Shown one piece after another: positions 16,010-24,693 of a DNA stretch of 64,000 bases. Every line of letters begins with the position of its first letter. The first letter of the stretch is position 1. Position numbers and translations under genes: made by a program. This DNA is from UBA4416 sp040389965 (GTDB lineage: Bacteria > Bacteroidota > Bacteroidia > B-17B0 > Aurantibacillaceae): assembly GCA_040389965.1 (NCBI GenBank), contig JAZJZF010000036.1:1-64000 (forward strand), given 5' to 3'. The notes under the pieces are model-generated. The model was given only the letters and a program-made list of their open reading frames with translations, had not been told where the DNA came from and ran no database searches.

Positions 16010-19000
16010 TTATTTTCGTTTTAATTCAAAAAAGCCTTTGATAGGTTTAACTCCATCCTCTAATGTTAAAAGATAATAGTAGGTTCCATCCAGTACTTCT
16101 GAACCCGACAGTTTCATTGACCCGCCGGAAGATTGCCCGTGCCAGTCGTTATTGTATGGTTTTGCAGAAAAGACCACATTTCCCCAGCGGTTAAAAATAA
16201 CAAGTTCAGGGTCGGTATATTTCGACAAACCTTTTATATAGAACTGGTCGTGTGTTCCATCACCGTTTGGAGATAAGACACCGGGTACATGAATATCCGA
16301 TTCTATTGTAATAACTAATTTTGCCGATGTACATACGGTATTACAATACATATCACACATTGCATAATGTACAGTATCTGCACCATCATAATTATTAGCA
16401 GGCATATACACAATAACTCCATTAGAAATAGTAGCCGAACCATGCGACGCATTTTGCGTAATAGTAATTTGAGATGGTGTATTAGGTAATGCTCCAATTG
16501 AAACATTTGATGTAACAGGCGTATTGACAGGAGTTGTAACATAATAATTTAATAATGTTAGGTTTAAGGCTTCTGGATCTATAACAACCACATATACGCT
16601 ACCGCTTGCCGAACAGCTATATGTATTGGTTGTGATCACATCATAAACCGTACTGGTAATTGGACTTACTGTAATGTTCTGTCCTGTCATACCATTATTC
16701 CATGTGTAAGTCATGGCAGATCCTGATACGCTGATATTAACTGATTGTCCCAAACAGAGAGTATCGCCGCTCATATTGGTTGAAAGTGAGATCATTGGAG
16801 TTGGGTGTACAGTAACCGTTACTGTTTGAGGATTTAATGCATTAGAACAACCATTGGCAGATTGACCTATGACAGTATATATGGTAGTAGCCATAGGATG
16901 TGCAATAACATTGGCGCCAATGGCAGTATTTAATGAAGCTGCCGGACTCCATGTGTAAGAGTTTGCACCACTTGCACTAAGAGGAATGTTACTACCGTTA
17001 CAAATACTATAGCTTGTTGTCCCCGATGTTAAACTAACGGTTGGCACACTGTTTACCGTTAAAGTAACGGTTAGCGGGTTGATAGCATTAGTACATCCAT
17101 TAGGCCCTGTAGCCTGTATGGTATATACCGTTGTAACCGAAGGACAGGCAATAACCGTTGGCCCGGTAGTAGTATTTAACCCTAAAGGAGGGCTCCACGA
17201 ATAAGTATTGGCACCCGTTGCCGTTAAAGTAGCACTTGTACCCTGGCAAACAACATAATTAGCTGCAGTAGAATTTAAATTTATAACCGGAGACGAATTT
17301 ATAGATACTGTAAATACTGTTGGGCTATAAGCATTATCACAGCCATTTACCGCAGTTCCCAATACCGTATAAATAGTTGTGGCAGAAGGCGTGGCAATAA
17401 CATTTGCGCCGGCTACTGTATTTAAGCCTATAGGCGGGCTCCAGGTATAGGAAGTTGCTCCGTTAACTGATAACATAGCATTAGTCCCCTGACATATTAA
17501 GGTACTGGTGGCAGTTGATGGCGTAAGTGTTGGCCCGTTGTTAACGGTAATTGCTAAAGTTCCTGAACTGGCACTACCACTACAACCACCTGATACAGTT
17601 GTATTAACTGTATATATAGTTGTTGTTGTTGGATTGGCAATAACATTTGCCCCGGTTGTTGTATTTAATCCTGTAGATGGGCTCCAGGTATAAGAGCTGG
17701 CACCACTGGCGTTTAAAGCCGTGCTATTTCCCAAACAAATGGTATTGGCAGGCGAATTACTGGCTAAAAGTAAAACAGGCGTATTATTAACCGTTACTGT
17801 AACATGCGATACACTTAAAGCACCACAACCAATTGAGGAAGATCCTGTAACCTGGTATACTGTCGTTACAGTAGGGCTTGCAGTAACGCTCGCCCCGTTT
17901 ACGGAACTTAATCCCGTGGCCGGACTCCAGGTATATGTATTGGCACCGGTGGCATCTAATACCGTATTACCTCCACTACAAATAGTATTTGCAGTAGCAT
18001 TTAAATTTATAACAGGCGCTGCATTTACATTTACCATAAATGTGGCCGGATTAAGGGTATTATCGCAACCGTTAGATGCCGTGGCAAACAGGCTATAAGT
18101 AGTACTTACACTCGGACTGGCATTAACACTTAAACTGTTCACAGAACTTAACCCCGTAGCAGGCGACCATGTATAAGAACCTGCTGTTCCTGCTGATAAG
18201 CCAAGACTATCTCCCTGGCAAATAGAATTACTTCCCGTTAAAGAATTAATTATAACAACCGGCGCCGGATTTACATTTATAGTAATTGTATTTGTATTAT
18301 TACAAGTACCTATCGAACCTGTTAAAGTATAAGTAGTAGTTACACTTGGGTTAACAACAACTGTTGAACTTGTTCCTCCGCTAAAACCGGGAAAAGGCGT
18401 CCAGGAATAAGAATTACTTCCACTTGCCGTGAGAGTGGCGGAGGTTCCTGCACATATAGTAGACATATTACTTGTAAGTGTAGGAATGATCGAATAATTA
18501 ACTGTAATACGGATATGGTCAATATCTGCATTTGGCAGCAACATTAATAGTCCTACAAGTTCGGCTGAGATAGCAGCTCCAAAACCCGGACTATTTATAT
18601 CTGCAGGTGTCCATGTAGTGCCCCACATATCATTTGGTCCACCATAAGTTTCATAAGCACTATTAAAAATAGGCCAGTAATTATTCGAAGCTTTGTCCTG
18701 ACCAACAAACACACCTCCTTTCATAATTCTCACAGAATTATCCTGTATTTTGGCCAACAGGTTTATACCTCCGCTCAAGCGTTGTATATCTACCTGAATT
18801 CCTTTAACAATAGCATTTGAAGGAATATTAAATTGAAAATCAGAAGCTTTTAAAAATTTGGTAGGAGCAACGGATAATAAGGTCAGTACAAAACCACTTG
18901 TAGCATATGAACCGTCGGATAATTTTGCTGACCCTGAATTTGCCCACGATTGGTCGCCGGGAAGCGTGTTTCCGGAAAAAAGATTACCATTATTGGGACC

Positions 19001-19081
19001 CGCAGTAATGCACTGCCCATATAATAATGTTGTTTTATAAAAACAATTCAAAACTAAAATAAGGAGTAGAGCTTTTTTCAT
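16010..19081 (-). CDS. Gliding-associated (T9SS type B) repeat adhesin, copy 1
   Basis: The protein is 1023 residues from the start at 19081 (MKKALLLILVLNCFY...), which gives a signal peptide; an ATG two codons upstream is equally possible. A unique N-terminal domain (about 25-200) is followed by about nine Ig-like modules of roughly 78 residues with the pattern ICxGxS...LxASGA.SYTWSP..GLNT...V.A.P..TTIYTV...GC.N. A cysteine-containing module precedes the end (VHYAMCDMYCNTVC). The last 90 residues are the gliding-motility-associated C-terminal domain: VLSPNGDGTHDQFYIKG ... FNRWGNVVF ... FELKRK. This type B signal directs T9SS export and, in SprB, cell-surface attachment. A surface adhesin function is inferred. 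It is the first gene of the cassette ending at 12967. Confidence 0.9.
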   Translation of the reverse strand: MKKALLLILVLNCFYKTTLLYGQCITAGPNNGNLFSGNTLPGDQSWANSGSAKLSDGSYATSGFVLTLLSVAPTKFLKASDFQFNIPSNAIVKGIQVDIQRLSGGINLLAKIQDNSVRIMKGGVFVGQDKASNNYWPIFNSAYETYGGPNDMWGTTWTPADINSPGFGAAISAELVGLLMLLPNADIDHIRITVNYSIIPTLTSNMSTICAGTSATLTASGSNSYSWTPFPGFSGGTSSTVVVNPSVTTTYTLTGSIGTCNNTNTITINVNPAPVVIINSLTGSNSICQGDSLGLSAGTAGSYTWSPATGLSSVNSLSVNASPSVSTTYSLFATASNGCDNTLNPATFMVNVNAAPVINLNATANTICSGGNTVLDATGANTYTWSPATGLSSVNGASVTASPTVTTVYQVTGSSSIGCGALSVSHVTVTVNNTPVLLLASNSPANTICLGNSTALNASGASSYTWSPSTGLNTTTGANVIANPTTTTIYTVNTTVSGGCSGSASSGTLAITVNNGPTLTPSTATSTLICQGTNAMLSVNGATSYTWSPPIGLNTVAGANVIATPSATTIYTVLGTAVNGCDNAYSPTVFTVSINSSPVINLNSTAANYVVCQGTSATLTATGANTYSWSPPLGLNTTTGPTVIACPSVTTVYTIQATGPNGCTNAINPLTVTLTVNSVPTVSLTSGTTSYSICNGSNIPLSASGANSYTWSPAASLNTAIGANVIAHPMATTIYTVIGQSANGCSNALNPQTVTVTVHPTPMISLSTNMSGDTLCLGQSVNISVSGSAMTYTWNNGMTGQNITVSPITSTVYDVITTNTYSCSASGSVYVVVIDPEALNLTLLNYYVTTPVNTPVTSNVSIGALPNTPSQITITQNASHGSATISNGVIVYMPANNYDGADTVHYAMCDMYCNTVCTSAKLVITIESDIHVPGVLSPNGDGTHDQFYIKGLSKYTDPELVIFNRWGNVVFSAKPYNNDWHGQSSGGSMKLSGSEVLDGTYYYLLTLEDGVKPIKGFFELKRK

Positions 19082-19668
19082 AATCATATGTTTTTATGGT
19101 GAGTAATAATATATCTAACATTTATAGTTTTTTTTTGTAACAATTTGCAAACACCCACCTATTTCATTTTAGTCAAAACATTTTAAATAATTGCGAATGG
19201 CAGCTTTCGTCTCAAAATTCGCCATATTAATCATGCCAAAACAGGGGATAAGTACGTTTTTTTCTATAGTAGAACTACAGTACCTTATCGCGTAACTTTA
19301 CTTGTAGGATATTTCGATTTTTTAATTAAATTTTAGTGAATGAACTTTTTGTTCATGAATTTTCACAAAAAATCGCCTGACGATTTAGACTGTTTTTATT
19401 TTTTAATCTCAAAAGCAACATGAATTATCTGCATTAACTTAAATAGTAAAATCTATTAAAAGCAGCCATAAAAAAGGTATTCACAGCTATTGCACTTTAT
19501 AATAAAACAGATGCTAATACAAATTAATAGACATTACGATGCCTTGTTGCAATCGTTTTTTATAACTGTCATAACAGCTGCCAGACTCTACTAACTCCCG
19601 AAAAAATTTAATATATTTGATATGATGTACCGCTTTACTGAAAGAGGTAACAACGGTATCTGTGACGC
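19082..19668. other. Intergenic region between adhesin and MoxR operon
   Basis: These 587 AT-rich bases separate the divergent adhesin cassette and MoxR operon. I see no open frame, RNA gene or repeat. It must contain promoters for both directions; one candidate -7 element is listed separately. Confidence 0.5.
19612..19619 (+). promoter_or_regulatory. Candidate Bacteroidota -7 element for the MoxR operon
   Basis: TATATTTG matches the Bacteroidota -7 consensus TAnnTTTG and lies 50 bases before the first gene of the operon. No clear -33 TTTG is present at the expected spacing, so this rests on one motif in AT-rich DNA. Confidence 0.3.
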
Positions 19669-20313
19669 ATGAAAACTAATTATTTTTTGAATATGATTCA
19701 GCACCTTCGCCAATACGAAGAAGTAATGCTATATGGTCATGTTTTAATAATGAATGATGCCGATTGCAAAGAAGTTATTGAATTTCTTAAAAATGAATAT
19801 CAAACAGAAATTACAGAATATCCTTATCATGCTCCTCCATTTAATGATGATGCAGCTTTATGGGCAGCTAAAACGATATACCTGGCCGCACAATTACTTT
19901 TGTACAGAGAAAATAAACCGGAAGACCTTGATGCTCTTTTTCCAGAACATATAATGACAACTGATGCTTCTGCTATTTTATCAGCCGATCTTTGCCTGCG
20001 TTTTTTACCGGATGCGATCAATGAACTAAAAATCATAGATAGTATGGATCCATTAATTCCCCTGCTAGAGAATATTCTTTTGCAATGGCACTTCTCAGGA
20101 ATTAACTACCCTTTAGAAACAGAAAAATTAAATCAGGAAATAACAGGAACCAATGATTGCTTAAAACAATTATACATTAACCGCATTATAGAATATAAAA
20201 AAATACACCTGGCAAGGCATCCCGTTTTTAAAGAATGGATCAGCGCCAACATGGGTATTTTTACACAGGAGTTTTGGAACGAATTTCAATTAGAAAAAAA
20301 CACAGATGGATAA
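19669..20313 (+). CDS. First gene of MoxR operon, bpX-type accessory protein (unknown fold)
   Basis: This 214-residue cytoplasmic protein has no signal peptide or membrane segment. It is acidic and largely helical by appearance, with two halves. The first half includes VLIMNDADCKEVIEFLKNEY and a helix AALWAAKTIYLAAQLLLY; the second ends EFWNEFQLEKNTDG. It overlaps the MoxR ATPase gene by 8 bases, so the two are translationally coupled. From context it corresponds to one of the small partner proteins of MoxR-vWA-beta-propeller ternary systems; I cannot assign a numbered bpX family from sequence alone. The start at 19669 is ATG; a second ATG 11 codons in is possible. Confidence 0.75.
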   Translation: MKTNYFLNMIQHLRQYEEVMLYGHVLIMNDADCKEVIEFLKNEYQTEITEYPYHAPPFNDDAALWAAKTIYLAAQLLLYRENKPEDLDALFPEHIMTTDASAILSADLCLRFLPDAINELKIIDSMDPLIPLLENILLQWHFSGINYPLETEKLNQEITGTNDCLKQLYINRIIEYKKIHLARHPVFKEWISANMGIFTQEFWNEFQLEKNTDG

Positions 20314-21436
20314 AACAGAAAAACTGAATAAGGTACTGCGCTTTGCAAAAGAAAGTTTTATTGGTAAAGATGAGATCATTGATCTTCTTGGCATTAGTTT
20401 GATTGCCAGAGAAAATGCTTTTTTATTAGGTCCCCCGGGAACCGCCAAGAGTGCTATTATACGCTTGATATCAAGTTGCATTAAAGATGGTAAAAATTTC
20501 GAATACCTGTTAACACGATTCACAGAACCTAACGAAATATTCGGACCTTTTGATATCAGAAAATTAAAAGACGGCGAACTCATTACCAATACCGAAGGAA
20601 TGATGCCCGAAGCCTCCATGGTTTTTTTCGATGAGATCTTTAATGCCAACAGTGCTATTTTAAATAGTTTGCTGATGGCCCTTAACGAAAAAATATTCAG
20701 GCGCGGTAAAGAAACAAAAAAACTCCCCGCACTTATGTTTGTGGGAGCAAGCAACGTACTTCCGGAAGACGAAGCGCTTAATGCCCTACTCGACAGGTTT
20801 CTGATACGTGTGCGTTGCGATTATGTGGATACCGATTTATTAGAAGAAGTATTGCTGGCCGGTTGGAAACTGGAAAATAAAACTACTGATGAAAAACCCG
20901 AAATTACACCGGCTGAAATTATTGAATTGCAACAACTAAGCCGACAGGTTGATCTGTCGCCTATTCGCAAACAATATGTCGATCTGGTGCATAACTTAAG
21001 AAACACAGGTATTAAAGTGTCAGACAGAAGAGCCGTTAAAATTCAGAATTTACTCGCAGCAAGTGCTATTATCTGTAACAGAAAAGAAGCAATCCTTTCT
21101 GATTTGTGGGTACTGAAATATATTTGGGATACAGAGGAGCAAATCGAAATTTTAGCAGGTATTATCGATACCATTATTGAAAAAGATACTGCCGCTCAGC
21201 CTCATCCACAGGCCATGTTCAATAAAACTCCAAACGCAGAAGAATTGGCAAAAGAAGTAGCCCTGTTAAGCACCAAATGGGAATCGGGGAGCTTATCGTT
21301 TGAAGAACAAAATGTAGTAAAAGATAAATTAAGGTATGTTCAAACACGTTGTAACTGGATAAAAAACAACGAACACAAGCAGCACATTCAAACAGAAATA
21401 GAATCGTTATGGCACAAGATGCTACAAACCATATAA
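20306..21436 (+). CDS. MoxR-family AAA+ ATPase
   Basis: The 376-residue protein has a complete AAA+ core: Walker A G-P-P-G-T-A-K-S (42-49), Walker B VFFDE (106-110) and the MoxR/RavA-type insert F-T-E-P-N-E-I-F-G-P (about 72-81). Arginines in NALLDRFLIRVR are arginine-finger candidates. The C-terminal 170 residues contain the lid domain (PIRKQYVDLVHNLR..., SDRRAVKIQNLL). MoxR ATPases act as chaperones or remodelling machines, usually with a vWA-domain partner that presents substrate. Here the partner is encoded two genes downstream. The gene overlaps both neighbours (8 and 28 bases), indicating a tightly coupled operon. It is closer in style to the RavA branch than to the short MoxR proper; this is a visual judgement. 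Confidence 0.93.
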   Translation: MDKTEKLNKVLRFAKESFIGKDEIIDLLGISLIARENAFLLGPPGTAKSAIIRLISSCIKDGKNFEYLLTRFTEPNEIFGPFDIRKLKDGELITNTEGMMPEASMVFFDEIFNANSAILNSLLMALNEKIFRRGKETKKLPALMFVGASNVLPEDEALNALLDRFLIRVRCDYVDTDLLEEVLLAGWKLENKTTDEKPEITPAEIIELQQLSRQVDLSPIRKQYVDLVHNLRNTGIKVSDRRAVKIQNLLAASAIICNRKEAILSDLWVLKYIWDTEEQIEILAGIIDTIIEKDTAAQPHPQAMFNKTPNAEELAKEVALLSTKWESGSLSFEEQNVVKDKLRYVQTRCNWIKNNEHKQHIQTEIESLWHKMLQTI

Positions 21437-22152
21437 GCTATTACCTTGTAATTGATGAAGCCCGCAAAAGTGATTTGGCTGCTATAAGACCATGGCAGAA
21501 TTTAAAGGTTGCTTTTGACCGCAAAGAAATTTGGGTTAAAGACCTTAGCTTTGTACAGGCCGACTCAACGGAAGTAAAAAGTATTCCGTACAAAACCATG
21601 TATTATGAAAAGAACGGGAAACTGTGCTTTCTTAATAGCCTCCTGCCTGAACGTAATGTGCCATCCCTACTCTGGACACCCATCGAAAGAGCATTGCCTG
21701 TAAAGCTTCCGTCTTTTAACCATAACTATTTCGGAATCAACGAAAAAATCTCAGTAAGCCTCGTACCTACCGACACAGAAAAAGAAGCCGAGGCAATGAT
21801 AACAACCGTTAGTAATCTTAAACACTATATAGAAACAGCACCCGCCGTTCGGTTTCAAAAATTAAAGTGGGCACTTTTAAATAACGATAAGGCGATCATT
21901 ATCGGTAAACCGATTTTACCGCTGAATGGAAACACATACTGGAAGAAACATGATTGTATGCTTCCCACAGGTTTCGACCTCGATTTTGATATGCTGAGTG
22001 AAAGCATCTATAAAATTTTAAATCCTGGTGATCATTTTTTAATTGTGTGGGATACAGACAATTCTTATTCACTGATCGACAAAGATGATCTGCAGGCTCT
22101 TTCTGTAGGCTCTTTCAGATCAACATTGCAGAAACATTTTTCATATACCTAA
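21409..22152 (+). CDS. MoxR-operon partner protein (bpX-type, 247 aa)
   Basis: This soluble 247-residue protein starts at ATG 21409, inside the end of the MoxR gene. It has two alpha/beta-looking halves. The first has NLKVAFDRKEIWVKDLSF and MYYEKNGKLCFLN; the second has LKWALLNNDKAIIIGKPILPL and FLIVWDTDNSYSLIDKDDL. I see no catalytic motif. Genes of this size and style sit between the MoxR ATPase and the vWA/propeller gene in the ternary systems described for Bacteroidota and other phyla, where they are numbered bpX domains. The exact number cannot be assigned here. A role as adaptor between ATPase and vWA protein is inferred. Confidence 0.75.
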   Translation: MAQDATNHISYYLVIDEARKSDLAAIRPWQNLKVAFDRKEIWVKDLSFVQADSTEVKSIPYKTMYYEKNGKLCFLNSLLPERNVPSLLWTPIERALPVKLPSFNHNYFGINEKISVSLVPTDTEKEAEAMITTVSNLKHYIETAPAVRFQKLKWALLNNDKAIIIGKPILPLNGNTYWKKHDCMLPTGFDLDFDMLSESIYKILNPGDHFLIVWDTDNSYSLIDKDDLQALSVGSFRSTLQKHFSYT

Positions 22153-22161
22153 TTTCGTTTT

Positions 22162-24693
22162 ATGCAACTTCAGGACTATTTTCAATCATATCATACTTAT
22201 TTCTGGCAATGGGAAGAGAACGAAACTGTTATATCCGTCCCGGGATCAGGAACAATTGCCTACAGTGAGTTTATATTTGAAGCCCTCGAAATGCTTACAC
22301 CACAAGGCCTTCCTCCTTTTGGGTCTTTATTACTGGCAATCATTGCAACCAATCCCACAGGAAAAAATGCCATTGACGAAATAGATGCACTGATTCTGGA
22401 AAGCTTAAAAGCTACAGAGAGTGATACTTTAAGGGGTGCTATTTCTTTTTTATATACATTAAATAGCCTTCCCGAACACTATAAAACCGGAAAAAAAAGG
22501 TTAATGGTATTTCAAGCCATTTTTGCAGACTGTCACAATGGCCTTTCTGTAAAGCACTCCAAAGGAATTGTAAAAGATTTTCGTTCAAAAGAAAAACTGA
22601 AAGCTACTGCCATTAAAAGAGGTTTTGCTCAATCGGTATTTTACAGAGATTTCAGGGTAGCGGATCTTTTAAATACAAAATTTGCGACGGCCTCCGACAT
22701 TATTTCTAAAATAGCTTCCTTACCCGATTTCCCGAAAGAAGATATTCTATTGGAGGACATGCAGGGTAACGATAAAAAACCCGAAGACCTTATTGATTTA
22801 TTAGTAGATAATGCTAAAACATTTTATGTAGGCTCATTGGTAAAACGGATCTGGAGCGGCTTAAATATTCCCGTACATAGCACTCTCCCAAGTCAGCAGC
22901 CATTAGGCGGTTTTTCGGATCTTAGTAATAAAGGTGATTTCGATAAACTCTTATTATCTGAATTTGCAAATGACGACCTATTGTTTTTATCGAGGCTAGC
23001 TAATAACGAAGCACTTTTTATTCAGAGAGAAATTCCACCCAGCACCAATAAGCTTGAAAGAATTATCTTAATGGATGTCTCTTTAAAAAACTGGGGCACG
23101 CCAAAAACGGTTGCTTTTGCAACCCTGTTAGCCATAGCCAAACATCCTAAAACCACCATTGCCTGCAAGGCTTACGCCATAGGAAACAGCTACGATCCCG
23201 TTTATATTGACTCTATTGACACAGTTATTGACGGTTTACAGTTACTGGAAGGAAGTCTGCACCCCGCCAAAGGCCTCACCGAATTTTTCAAAGAGTATCC
23301 CTCTCCCGCCAACCGCGAAGTATTTATAATTACAGAAGCATCAACTCTTAAGCAAAATGAAATGCTTAAGGCCATGTACGATTTCCAACCGCTGATCAAT
23401 TATGTGATCTATACCGACAATGAGGGGAATATTGACGTATACAAAAAACAACAGAATAGCAAAAAACATTTACAGCACATTAAACTTCCTCTCGAATCAC
23501 TATGGCAAAAAAGTGCTGCTCCACGCAAAGTACCCGAGCGGAAAAACTCTACAACCACTGATTTTCCAATACTATCCAAACCATCGTTAAATACAAAAAA
23601 AATACTGTCAGCTTCAGATGGAAACATTTTTCAGGTAACAGGCGATAAATTATTATTACGCTTTTACGATCGAACGTATAAATACAACGAAAAAGGCTGG
23701 GAGATTCTTCATGCCAATTTACCTGTAATATCAGGCGATTTTGAAATTGGTCTCCTTAAGAACGGCGACTATATGCTCCTCATGTTCAATCCTCAGAACC
23801 GGGTGATAACGCTGCTTAATATTAATACCGCTTCTGTACAAAGCTTTCCTTTTAACCAGTGGAAATCCGTAAACGACGGCTTTATTTTTATGGCTAACGC
23901 CTTTTATTACAAACACCACGAAGGCTATTTACGTATTACACCGGAAGGCGTGGTAGAAGATATAAAATTAGGATCATACGAAAATAGCGAGTTTAAAAAG
24001 AGAAAAGGAGAACTGGCCGAGCTGGCAAAAAAACCGTTTTGGTCAGGTGTTGTTCTTAAAAACATTAACACCGTATACATCAATGATAAAAATAATCTTG
24101 TACTCAATGTGCATGAACTAACCATTAATACAGGCTTTCATATTAAGCTTGGCGGATCGTTCAATTATGTAAAAAGAGAAGAGGCTACGAGAACAGAGAA
24201 AAATGAGTTTACATTTCCTGATGGTAGTGTTATAGAAGTGCTAAGACACGGCATGATTGTTTTAAAAAGCAGTAACGCCGATGTTCCTTACATTTACATT
24301 CCTACCTTAATCGATGCCTCTTTAGGAGTAGCTACTCAAAATGCCTTTGCAGGGAATGCTTATTTCGCTAAAGAACCACAATACAATATTACACTTGTAT
24401 CAGCCGGCGAAAAAAGACTCGATATTATTAAACGTGTAAAAGATATCAGCGAGCTGGATTTGAGGGAAGTTAATGATATGGTAAGTTCAGCACCCGGTAC
24501 CATTTTTAAAAACATGGCAGAAAAAAAAGCGTGGGAGATAAAAAAAGAACTGGAAGAGGCCGGAGCAGTTGTTGAACTTCATAAATTACCTTCAGATATA
24601 AATTCACAAATCACATTAAGTGCTACTTCATTTTTTGAATACTATGTACAACCCTTTATAAAAAACATTTTGCTACATGGAACTAAACATTAA
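22162..24693 (+). CDS. vWA-like / beta-propeller protein with L7/L12-CTD-like C-terminus
   Basis: This 843-residue cytoplasmic protein appears to have four regions. A helical N-terminal domain spans about 1-290. A degenerate von Willebrand A domain spans about 298-440: the MIDAS motif DxSxS is D305-V-S307-L-K309, and the second acidic site reads FIITEA. A beta-strand-rich propeller-like region (about 485-725) includes LLLRFYDRTYKYNEKGW and LLKNGDYMLLMF. Residues about 741-808 closely resemble the ribosomal protein L7/L12 C-terminal domain (YNITLVSAGEKRLDIIKRVK ... SSAP ... KKELEEAGAVVELHK). A short helical tail follows. In MoxR systems the vWA partner recruits substrate, and the added domain suggests contact with the translation machinery or a GTPase. 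That link is inference. The gene overlaps its downstream neighbour by 17 bases. Confidence 0.82.
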   Translation: MQLQDYFQSYHTYFWQWEENETVISVPGSGTIAYSEFIFEALEMLTPQGLPPFGSLLLAIIATNPTGKNAIDEIDALILESLKATESDTLRGAISFLYTLNSLPEHYKTGKKRLMVFQAIFADCHNGLSVKHSKGIVKDFRSKEKLKATAIKRGFAQSVFYRDFRVADLLNTKFATASDIISKIASLPDFPKEDILLEDMQGNDKKPEDLIDLLVDNAKTFYVGSLVKRIWSGLNIPVHSTLPSQQPLGGFSDLSNKGDFDKLLLSEFANDDLLFLSRLANNEALFIQREIPPSTNKLERIILMDVSLKNWGTPKTVAFATLLAIAKHPKTTIACKAYAIGNSYDPVYIDSIDTVIDGLQLLEGSLHPAKGLTEFFKEYPSPANREVFIITEASTLKQNEMLKAMYDFQPLINYVIYTDNEGNIDVYKKQQNSKKHLQHIKLPLESLWQKSAAPRKVPERKNSTTTDFPILSKPSLNTKKILSASDGNIFQVTGDKLLLRFYDRTYKYNEKGWEILHANLPVISGDFEIGLLKNGDYMLLMFNPQNRVITLLNINTASVQSFPFNQWKSVNDGFIFMANAFYYKHHEGYLRITPEGVVEDIKLGSYENSEFKKRKGELAELAKKPFWSGVVLKNINTVYINDKNNLVLNVHELTINTGFHIKLGGSFNYVKREEATRTEKNEFTFPDGSVIEVLRHGMIVLKSSNADVPYIYIPTLIDASLGVATQNAFAGNAYFAKEPQYNITLVSAGEKRLDIIKRVKDISELDLREVNDMVSSAPGTIFKNMAEKKAWEIKKELEEAGAVVELHKLPSDINSQITLSATSFFEYYVQPFIKNILLHGTKH

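Noticed and set aside
17508..18098. Plus-strand open frames opposite the first type B adhesin
   Set aside because: Same antisense-repeat artefact; no start signal or recognisable domain.
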